A DNA stretch of 64,000 bases from Sva-07 sp963715825. Lineage in GTDB: Bacteria; Actinomycetota; Acidimicrobiia; Acidimicrobiales; Ilumatobacteraceae. Below, piece by piece: positions 25,595 to 32,865 of the stretch. Each line of letters opens with the position of its first letter. Position 1 is the stretch's first letter. The notes under the pieces were generated by a model. The model searched no databases. It was not told the origin of the DNA and was given only the letters and a program-made list of their open reading frames with translations. The position numbers and the translations under genes were made by a program. The DNA lies in the NCBI GenBank assembly GCA_963715825.1, contig CAVQSI010000002.1, positions 262,919-326,918 on the forward strand. Reading direction: 5' to 3'.

Positions 25595-26023
25595 TACTCG
25601 AGGCCGCCATCGATGAGCGCGGTGATCGCAGCGTCAGTACTCGAGCGACGCCGCGATCGTTCGGCAGCCAAGCGCTCGACGTCGACGACGCGGATCGTTC
25701 GGTGCGTCGAGCCGGGCTTGTGACCGAATGGCAAACGTCCGTCGGCGAGCAGCCGGTCGACATACTGGCGCGACACGTCGAGGATCCGCGCAGCCTCAGC
25801 AGGCGAGACCTCGTCGTCGGATGTGGTGTAGATGGGGTGACGACCAGCGGCCAAGTCGCGGCAGCAGTCGCTCGGCGAGCGCGAGGACCAGTTCTCTGAC
25901 GGCCGGCTGTTCATCCATCGCGGCGAGAACGCCCGAGCGTTCCGTGTGCTCGGCAGCGACGAACTTCTCCGCTGCTTCGCGCACTTCATCGCTCACGTCG
26001 TCGAAGAAGACCGTGTCGCTCAT
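25591..26023 (-). CDS. HTH antitoxin paired with the PIN toxin (frameshift near 25857)
   Basis: ATG 26023 gives MSDTVFFDDVSDEVREAAEKFVAAEHTERSGVLAAMDEQPAVRELVLALAERLL. One extra T in the minus-strand CTTGG at about 25857 shifts the frame; corrected, the chain continues LAAGRHPIYTTSDDEVSPAEAARILDVSRQYVDRLLADGRLPFGHKPGSTHRTIRVVDVERLAAER, a MerR/excisionase HTH. The last residues reach the toxin start. The HTH would bind the direct repeats upstream and repress the operon while the N- or C-terminal part masks the toxin. Confidence 0.8.
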
Positions 26024-26029
26024 GGCGAA

Positions 26030-26058
26030 ACTGTAGATCGATATGGCCACAAGTGCAA
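26030..26058 (-). promoter_or_regulatory. Promoter candidate for the toxin-antitoxin operon
   Basis: On the minus strand TTGCAC (26058-26053), 17 bases, TACAGT (26035-26030), then six bases to ATG 26023. The spacing is ideal for a housekeeping sigma factor and implies a leaderless or near-leaderless transcript. The -35 box overlaps the first direct repeat. Confidence 0.6.
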
Positions 26059-26088
26059 CACGATCAGCAATAACAGCAACACGATCAG
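26055..26088. repeat. Two 13-bp direct repeats 21 bp apart upstream of the antitoxin
   Basis: GCAACACGATCAG occurs at 26055-26067 and again at 26076-26088. The 21-base period is two helical turns, so a dimeric regulator would bind both on one face. The first copy overlaps the -35 box, as expected for an autoregulatory operator. Confidence 0.75.
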
Positions 26089-26101
26089 TACGGCGACAGA
26101 C

Positions 26102-27343
26102 TCACTCCCCTGGCGCCGACGACGGCGGATCGAGGAGTTCGAGCGCGCGTTCGCTGACCTGACGAGGGCGATCGCCTTCGTGCTGTACGTAGCCACGCGT
26201 CGTGGCAACGTCGTTGTGCCCGACGAACCGCGCGACGTCTTCGAGGTCGACGGTCCCCGACGCGAACAGGTTGGTGACCACCGATCGTCTGCCGGCGTGG
26301 GTGCCGAGCCCAACCGAATCCATGCCCGCACGCTCAGCAGCCTTGCGGATTGCTCGGTCGACGTGTTGTCGCAAGGTGGGCGTTCCGTGGGCGGTCGTGA
26401 AGACCAGGTCGAGCTTGTCGCCGTCGTACTCGACCGTGGGCCACGGCTCGGGAAGATTCTCGGCATCGGCCAGCCTCATCTCATGGCGAGCCTTCAGCAA
26501 AGCGACGGTCGTTCGGCCGAGGAACTGGGTGCCCATGGCTCCACGGGTCTTGGTCGGCCCGAGCGTCATCCCGATGCCATCGGCGTAGGTCGACCCTCGC
26601 CGGACGACGACGGAGCCGCTCTCGAGGTCGAGGTCCTGCCAGGCGAGGCCGAGTGCCTCGCTGATCCGCCAACCCTGCACGAAGCAAAGAGCGGCGGCCG
26701 CGGCGAAGCGAGGGTCGCACTCGGCCAGCAATCGTTGCGTTTCCGTTGGGGTGATCGTGCGTCGCTGCTTCGGTGCTGGCTTGGGCGACTTGACCTTGCG
26801 CGCCACATTCTGAGCCGCCAGACCGAGTTCGACGCCCTGCTCGATGATCTGTACGAGCAGCGTCCGAACATTGCGGGCCCGTGATGGCGAGCCCTCGTCG
26901 ATGAGGTCCGAGACGAACGTCGTGACCTGCTCGGGACGGAGCTCGCGGACCGAGACGGCGCCCAGCTTCTCGTCGATGACGACGACGTGCTTTCGGTAGG
27001 TCGCCAACGAAGTCGGGCGAACCCGATGGCGAGCGACGTGCTCCAACCACCATCCAGCAAGTTCACCGACCGTCGTCTCGGCCGAGAACCCTTCCTCCAG
27101 CGCGCCGAATTTCGCCTCCTCGTTCGCCTTGGCGACGTGGCGGTCTCGGGAGGCAACGGCCAGCACCCTGGTCTTGCCGGTCGGGCGACCGACCCTGCCG
27201 TCGGGCTTGCGCCACGGGGCGACCCAGACCTCTCGGGTCCGATCGAAGTAGGGCTCGGCCCCACCGTTGGGCGCCTTGTTGACGACAACGAACGACTCGC
27301 CCGCAGCATCGGGCACCCGTTTCCCACGTGGCGTCTTCGGCAT
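26102..27343 (-). CDS. int: Tyrosine recombinase (phage-type integrase)
   Basis: 413 residues. An N-terminal arm-binding segment (about 1-75) and SAM-like core-binding domain (TVGELAGWWLEHVARHRVRPTSLATYRKHV) precede the catalytic domain with the RHRHY residues: Arg in GWRISEALGLAWQDLDL, His/Arg in GTHAGRRSVV, His in VGHNDVATTRGYV and the nucleophile Tyr in the same segment near residue 386. It lies beside the 3' end of tRNA-Ser(CGA), a usual target for such enzymes, and next to a toxin-antitoxin pair, suggesting a small integrated element or its remains. No second attachment site was found. Confidence 0.92.
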   Translation of the reverse strand: MPKTPRGKRVPDAAGESFVVVNKAPNGGAEPYFDRTREVWVAPWRKPDGRVGRPTGKTRVLAVASRDRHVAKANEEAKFGALEEGFSAETTVGELAGWWLEHVARHRVRPTSLATYRKHVVVIDEKLGAVSVRELRPEQVTTFVSDLIDEGSPSRARNVRTLLVQIIEQGVELGLAAQNVARKVKSPKPAPKQRRTITPTETQRLLAECDPRFAAAAALCFVQGWRISEALGLAWQDLDLESGSVVVRRGSTYADGIGMTLGPTKTRGAMGTQFLGRTTVALLKARHEMRLADAENLPEPWPTVEYDGDKLDLVFTTAHGTPTLRQHVDRAIRKAAERAGMDSVGLGTHAGRRSVVTNLFASGTVDLEDVARFVGHNDVATTRGYVQHEGDRPRQVSERALELLDPPSSAPGE

Positions 27344-27358
27344 CGCTCAGGCCTCCTC

Positions 27359-27387
27359 GTTGCTCTCAAACCCCCTTTGAGAGTAAC
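27359..27387. repeat. 12-bp inverted repeat between integrase start and tRNA-Ser
   Basis: GTTGCTCTCAAA (27359-27370) pairs with TTTGAGAGTAAC (27376-27387) across CCCCC, with one G-T pair. It sits 16 bases before the integrase ATG and could be an operator or an arm-type recombinase site. Further imperfect GTCCA/TGGAC repeats follow up to 27490. Confidence 0.6.
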
Positions 27388-27496
27388 CCTGACAGTAACG
27401 CTCCGGAAAACGACGACAGGCGTCCACGGATCTCGATTCACGTTTCCCCTGCTCAGCAGGCTCTTCGTGGATCTCCATGGACGCCCGTGGACGTAC

Positions 27497-27587
27497 TGGC
27501 GGAAGGCGTGGGATTCGAACCCACGGAGGCCCGAAGGACCTCAACAGTTTTCGAGACTGTCCCATTCGTCCACTCTGGCAGCCTTCC
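27497..27587 (-). tRNA. tRNA-Ser (anticodon CGA)
   Basis: On the minus strand GGAAGGC (27587-27581) pairs with GCCTTCC near the 3' end (27507-27501), followed by discriminator G and encoded CCA (27499-27497). The anticodon arm ACAGT-CTCGAAA-ACTGT gives CGA, and a long variable arm is present. The integrase gene begins about 150 bases beyond its 3' end. Confidence 0.96.
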
Positions 27588-27621
27588 GTCGGTCGAGGCT
27601 AGCGGCGAACGCTCGGGCCGG

Positions 27622-29159
27622 CTACGAGCAGGTGGTGGCGTCGTCGGGGGCGACCAGCGTGAGCAGGTACTCGTGGGCGATGTCGCGGACGCAGTCGTCG
27701 CCGCGGTAGCCGGTGTGTTCATTGGCCTCGACGATCACGAGCCGTCCGTCCTCGAGGGCGTCGGCCATCGCTCGCGAGCTGTCGAGCGGGGTCGCCGGGT
27801 CGCCGGTCGTGCCGACCACGACAATCGGTCCCGCGCCGGCGCCGGTGATCTCGATGCGCGGATCGAGCGCCGGCGGGAAGAAGGTGCACGAGTACGACCC
27901 GGTGGTGTACGGGAAGATCCGGGGGGCCACGGCCAGGATGTCGTCGACATCGGCATCGGCCTCCTCGACGGTGGGCCGCTCCTCGTCGTCGGCGCAGTTG
28001 ATCGCCTGGAACGCCTCGATCAGGTTGCCGTAGCTGCCGTCGGCGCGCCGGCCGTAGTAGGCGTCGTGGAGCGCCAACAGGCCCGCACCGTCCCCCGCTG
28101 CGGCGTCCTCGAGCGCTCGTTCGAGCGCCGGCCAGTAGCTCTCGGTGTACATCGCCTGGGCGACCGCCAGCACCGCCACGCTGCGGTTGACCGGCGCACG
28201 ATCGCCGACACTCGGCAACGGCGACTCGTCGAGGCTCGTCATCAACCGGTCGAAGGCGCCCTCGGCATCGCCGCCGTTGTGGAACGGGCACTGCGGATCG
28301 GCGCTGCACTGGGCGAGGAACGTCGTGAGTGCCGACTCGAATCCGGCCCCCTGCTGCAGCGTCGATTGGAGCGGGTCCGAGTTCGGGTCAGTCGCGCCGT
28401 CGAACACGGCGGCGCGCACCGTGGTCGGGAACAGCGTCGCCCACACGCCGCCGAGTTCGCTGCCGTAGCTGAACCCGAAGTACGAGACCTGCTCGGCACC
28501 GAGGGCTTGACGGATCGCATCGATGTCGCGTGCCGAGTTGTTCGTGCCGACGTACTGCAAGGTGTCGACGCGGTCGATACACGCCTCGGTGTACTCGCGT
28601 GCGAGTTCCACCAGTTCTGCTCGTTCGGCGTCGTCGTCGGGCGTGATGTCCGGTGCCGAGAAGAAGCGGTCGTAGTCGGCATCGTCGATGCAGTCGACGA
28701 CACCCCCGCTGCGTCCGGTACCAGCGGGTCCCAACCGATCACGTCGAAGTTGTCCGTGATCTCCGGTCCGAACCAGCCGGTCGCGTCGACCGCCAGCGTT
28801 CCCCCCGCAGCGCCGGGGCCGCCACGGTTGGCGAGCATCGGGCCGGCCGACGGCTCGGCGGTGGCTCGGTGACGAGCGACGTACAGATCGATCGTGTCGC
28901 CCTGCGGGTCGTCATAGTCGATTGGCACGGTAAGCGTGCCCTCGTCGACGCGCTCGGACAGCTGGGTCCATTCGATCGCGTAGTCGAGCGGTTCCGCAGG
29001 GCCAGGGGGGTCGGTGAGGGTGCTCTGCTCGGGCGTCGAGCTGGCACCGGGATCGGTGATGCCGGTGACGTCGCGGACTGCAACGGGCGGATCGTCCGAT
29101 CCGCCGGAGCAGGCGGTGAAGGCCACCGCGGTGACGACGATCAGGGTGCTGCGACGCAT
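27622..29159 (-). CDS. Secreted alpha/beta-hydrolase lipoprotein, TAP-like (frameshift near 28730)
   Basis: ATG 29159 gives a lipoprotein signal (MRRSTLIVVTAVAFTACSGG). The first frame covers the lid and oxyanion region (GPMLANRGGPGAAGG); a one-base shift at about 28730, within the segment that should read WDPRGTGRSG, leads into the rest. The nucleophile elbow is GFSYGSELG, the acid lies in VGTTGDPATP and the His in ANEHTGYRG of the TAP-like C-terminal domain. About 511 residues after correction. Relatives (SlpD/E, tripeptidyl aminopeptidase family) cleave peptides or esters outside the cell; the substrate is unknown. Confidence 0.85.
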
Positions 29160-29237
29160 CGACCACAGGGTAAGCGTGATTGGGCGCTCCCAGCAGGCAG
29201 ACGAAATCGAGAACTTCGGCCCATAGCGTGGGCATCC

Positions 29238-31103
29238 ATGCGGATGCCTCCCCACTCGATGATGCCCGGCGACAAGGACGCGTTGAAGGGTGTCGAGCTG
29301 CGCAAAGGCACGCTGCGCCGGGTCTGGACGTTCGCGCGGCCCTACCGGGGCACGATCATCGTCTTCCTGGTGGCCATCCTCGCGGCGGCATTGCTGGCCC
29401 TCGTGCCGGTATTCGTGATCCGGGCGATCATCGACAACGCCATCCCCGACGACAACAAGCGCCAGATCGTGATCCTCGCGTCGATCGCCGTCGCTGCGGC
29501 GCTCGGCGATGCGGTGCTGGCCATCGTGCAGCGCTGGGCGAGCGCCAAGGTCGGCGAGGGACTGATCTACGACCTGCGCAGCGCCCTGTTCGCCAAGATC
29601 CAGCGGATGCCGATCACGTTCTTCACGCGCACGCCGACCGGCTCGATCACCTCGCGGCTCAACAACGACGTCATTGGCGCCCAGACCGCCGTCACCTCCA
29701 CACTCGGCAGCGTGGTCAGCAACGTAATCGTGCTGCTCACCACGCTGGCAGCGATGATCGCACTCGAGTGGCGTCTGACGCTGCTGACGCTGGTGGTGCT
29801 GCCGCTGTTCATCGTGCCGGCACGCCGAGTGGGGATGCGCCTGCAGGGGATCTCGCGCGAGCAGATGGCCTACAACGCCGCCATGAACACCCAGATGACC
29901 GAGCGCTTCAACGTTGCCGGCGCCAGCCTCGTCAAGCTGTTCGGTTCGGGCGCCCGTGAGCAGCAGGCCTTCGAGCGCCACGCTCGGGGCGTCCGCGACA
30001 CCGGTATCCAGTCGGCGCTGCTCGGACGGGTGTTCTTCGTCGCGCTCGGCCTCGTCGGCGCCATCGGCACGGCAGCGATCTACGGCATCGGCGCGTTCAT
30101 GGTGGTCGACGGCTCGATCGAGGTCGGCACACTGGTCGCCCTCGCCGCGCTCGTCACGCGGGTATACCAACCGCTCACCGGGCTCACCAACGCCCGTGTC
30201 GACCTGATGACCTCGATGGTCAGCTTCGAGCGCGTGTTCGAGGTGCTCGACGCTCCCGAGGCGATCCAGGAGCGCCCCGGTGCGATCGACCTCGTCGATG
30301 CCCGCGGTGCCGTCGAGTTCGCCGACGTGGTCTTCCGATACCCGCCCGCCGCCGATTCGGCGATCGCGTCGATGGAGCAGAACGCCGGACTCGGCGGCGA
30401 CACCGACCCCGATGTCGACGTGCTGCGTCGGTTGTCGTTGCGCATCGAGCCGGGCGAGACTGTGGCGCTGGTCGGCGCGTCCGGCGCCGGGAAGTCGACG
30501 ACCATCTCGCTGCTGCCGCGCCTGTACGACGTGACCTCCGGCGCGGTCCGTATCGACGGCCACGATGTGCGCGACCTCACGCTCAGCTCGTTGCGCGCCA
30601 CGATCGGTGTCGTGTCACAGGACCCGCACCTGTTCCACGAGACCATCGGCGACAACCTGCGCTACGCCGCACCCGATGCCTCCGACGACGAACTGGTCGC
30701 CGCAGCCGTCGCCGCACGCATCCACGACACGATCGCTGCGCTGCCAGACGGCTACGACACGATCGTCGGCGAGCGCGGGTACCGCCTCAGCGGAGGTGAG
30801 AAGCAGCGGTTGGCGATCGCCCGGCTGCTCTTGAAGAACCCGGCGATCATGGTGCTCGACGAGGCCACGAGCCACCTCGACAACGAGAACGAGGCGTTGA
30901 TCCAGGCGGCGCTCGACCATGCGATGGAGCACCGCACGGCGCTGGTGATCGCCCATCGCCTGTCGACGATCCGAAGCGCCGACCGCATCGCGTTCGTCGA
31001 GGATGGCCGGATCGCCGAGATCGGTACCCACGACGAACTGCTCGCGGCCAACGGCCGCTATGCCCACCAACTCAATGCCGGGGAGCTGGTGCTCCCCGGC
31101 TGA
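29238..31103 (+). CDS. ABC exporter (fused membrane and ATPase half-transporter)
   Basis: 621 residues from ATG 29238. Six membrane helices span about residues 35-320, with the intracellular coupling segment ITFFTRTPTGSITSRLNNDV. The ATPase has Walker A GASGAGKS, signature LSGGEKQRLAIARLL, Walker B IMVLDEATSHLD and H-loop VIAHRLSTIRSADR, all canonical, so it should work as a homodimer. It resembles MsbA/MdlB-type multidrug or lipid exporters. An insert of about 20 acidic residues precedes the ATPase domain. It diverges from the hydrolase gene and ends four bases before the convergent pilus gene. Confidence 0.93.
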   Translation: MRMPPHSMMPGDKDALKGVELRKGTLRRVWTFARPYRGTIIVFLVAILAAALLALVPVFVIRAIIDNAIPDDNKRQIVILASIAVAAALGDAVLAIVQRWASAKVGEGLIYDLRSALFAKIQRMPITFFTRTPTGSITSRLNNDVIGAQTAVTSTLGSVVSNVIVLLTTLAAMIALEWRLTLLTLVVLPLFIVPARRVGMRLQGISREQMAYNAAMNTQMTERFNVAGASLVKLFGSGAREQQAFERHARGVRDTGIQSALLGRVFFVALGLVGAIGTAAIYGIGAFMVVDGSIEVGTLVALAALVTRVYQPLTGLTNARVDLMTSMVSFERVFEVLDAPEAIQERPGAIDLVDARGAVEFADVVFRYPPAADSAIASMEQNAGLGGDTDPDVDVLRRLSLRIEPGETVALVGASGAGKSTTISLLPRLYDVTSGAVRIDGHDVRDLTLSSLRATIGVVSQDPHLFHETIGDNLRYAAPDASDDELVAAAVAARIHDTIAALPDGYDTIVGERGYRLSGGEKQRLAIARLLLKNPAIMVLDEATSHLDNENEALIQAALDHAMEHRTALVIAHRLSTIRSADRIAFVEDGRIAEIGTHDELLAANGRYAHQLNAGELVLPG

Positions 31104-31107
31104 CTCG

Positions 31108-32865
31108 TCACTGTACTTCCCACGTGTTCACGGCGTTCCCGCCGTTCTGGTTGACCTGGACGATCGCAATCGACCGCTCCGGTCCCGACGCGTTCGTCGA
31201 CTCGATGCGCAACTTGTGTTGCACCTCGAGCTTCTCGAACCCGATGGGAATCGGAGCCGTTCTGGGGTCGACCACGTCGATTTCAGCGGCGAGGATGCCA
31301 CCGCGAATTCCGACTTCATAGCCATTGGGGTTGTCGACCAGGACGCGCCCCTGCGGCGCCGAGATGTAGCCGGGAATCTCGACCGTCGCCACCCCCGGGC
31401 CTCCGAGCTGGAGGTCGAGGACCGGTTCGATCACAGGCGGCACGGGTGCCGGCAGGGCAGGGAGCGGCGGGTTCGACAGCTCTGGCACCACCGAGACGCT
31501 CGCCGGAGACACAGGTGAGTAGCCGACCACATTGCTCGCGACCACGGTGAAGGTATGAGGCGTCGCCGGCTCGAGCGAGCCGATGTCACAAACCGGCCCG
31601 GCCGGCCCGATGGTCGCCATGTCGACGGTGCACGTCGCACCGCCAGGCGACGCCGTCACCGTGTAGGAGGACACCGCCACACCACCGGCAGGCGGCGCTG
31701 GCCACGAAACCCGGACGACACCTGGGCCTGCTGTCACGGTCGGCCGCGGTGGCGCCGCCGGGGCGGTGGCTGGAACGCCGGCAGAGGCGCCCGGGGTGAG
31801 CCCCGACGGAACGTAGCCCAGAGCGGTGGCCGGGACGTCGTCCGATCCGACGAGCGACAGCGGGACCTCGAGGTCAGATGTCGAGAACGGGACGCCCCCG
31901 GGCGCTCCGTTCACGGTCATGATCGAGACGTCGGCTGACGGGAGGCCACCGAGGTCGGTGTCCTCGACGTACCGCTTGTTGAATTGCAACGACAGCGTGG
32001 CGTCGTTCGCCACGGTGACACGACCTTGTGCGCCGAGCACCCAGGTGGCCCCCAGACCGGTCATGTTGTGGGTACCGGGAACGTTCTCGGCGTAGAAGAT
32101 CGCCTCCTGGTCGGTCGTGCACCCCGGTGTTGCGCCACCGCCGACGACGACAGATGCACCGCCCTGGACCCGGACGTCGTTCTCGAAGTAGTAGATGCCA
32201 GATGTGAAGAAGGTCGGCCCGTTCAGCACGACAGGGTCGGGGTACGTACCCGGGAAGTACACCGTGCACGTCGGGAAGCCCGCCGGCATCTGGGTGCCGC
32301 TCGGCGAACGAAGATTGAGTCCGTGCACCGGCAGGTTGGGCAACCAGATCATGTCGGTCTGAGAGGTCGCGGTCACCTCGGCGAGCCAGTCCGTCGGTGC
32401 AGCTCTGGTGGGAACGGGATCGGGGACACCCTGCAGCATGCTCGGCGGAACCGCCCCGACGCGCACCGTGACCGCTCCCTGACGAAGCTCCTCGTCGTTG
32501 CGAGCGGTGGCGAAACCGATCGAGTAGCACGTCGTGGTGACGTCGACGTCGAAGTCGGGTGGCGACGCAAGCGTCACTCGGGTGTTCTCACCGGCCTCCT
32601 TGCACTCCTCGTACAACGAGATCGGATCGGCAAGTGCGATCCGAAGACCTGCACGTACTGCTTCGGTACGTTGCGTCTTTTCGCTCAACGCCGTGTTGTG
32701 ACGCATGACGGAGACCGTGTAATTCAGCATCGGGATCACGATCAATGCCCCGATCACCATCAGCACCAGCACCAGCACCAGCGCTGACCCAGCGTCGCGA
32801 ACACGATGCGGTCGCGTTTCGACCGGATCGGGCCCTCCGTTCGAGGGTCCTACGAGTACGCTCAT
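31108..32865 (-). CDS. PilX-like pilus assembly protein with fibronectin III-like domain
   Basis: 585 residues. After a basic leader the segment AGSALVLVLVLMVIGALIVIPMLNYTVSV (about 26-54) is the membrane/pilin-like helix of PilX-type accessory pilins, lacking Glu +5. A soluble region with several Cys follows, then from about residue 373 to 458 a fibronectin III-like repeat (PRPTVTAGPGVVRVSWPAPP...SSYTVTASPGG...HTFTVVASNVVGYSPVSPAS) and a Pro-rich linker into a C-terminal beta domain. The ATG overlaps the upstream stop (ATGA). It is probably exposed on the pilus or its tip, with the FnIII domain serving adhesion. Confidence 0.78.
   Translation of the reverse strand: MSVLVGPSNGGPDPVETRPHRVRDAGSALVLVLVLMVIGALIVIPMLNYTVSVMRHNTALSEKTQRTEAVRAGLRIALADPISLYEECKEAGENTRVTLASPPDFDVDVTTTCYSIGFATARNDEELRQGAVTVRVGAVPPSMLQGVPDPVPTRAAPTDWLAEVTATSQTDMIWLPNLPVHGLNLRSPSGTQMPAGFPTCTVYFPGTYPDPVVLNGPTFFTSGIYYFENDVRVQGGASVVVGGGATPGCTTDQEAIFYAENVPGTHNMTGLGATWVLGAQGRVTVANDATLSLQFNKRYVEDTDLGGLPSADVSIMTVNGAPGGVPFSTSDLEVPLSLVGSDDVPATALGYVPSGLTPGASAGVPATAPAAPPRPTVTAGPGVVRVSWPAPPAGGVAVSSYTVTASPGGATCTVDMATIGPAGPVCDIGSLEPATPHTFTVVASNVVGYSPVSPASVSVVPELSNPPLPALPAPVPPVIEPVLDLQLGGPGVATVEIPGYISAPQGRVLVDNPNGYEVGIRGGILAAEIDVVDPRTAPIPIGFEKLEVQHKLRIESTNASGPERSIAIVQVNQNGGNAVNTWEVQ

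Noticed and set aside
27497..27587. Duplicated tRNA 3' end as the second attachment site of the integrase element
   Set aside because: No copy of the 3' end of tRNA-Ser(CGA) was seen between 21 and 27 kb; similarity to the tRNA-Ser at 20668 is ordinary serine tRNA conservation.
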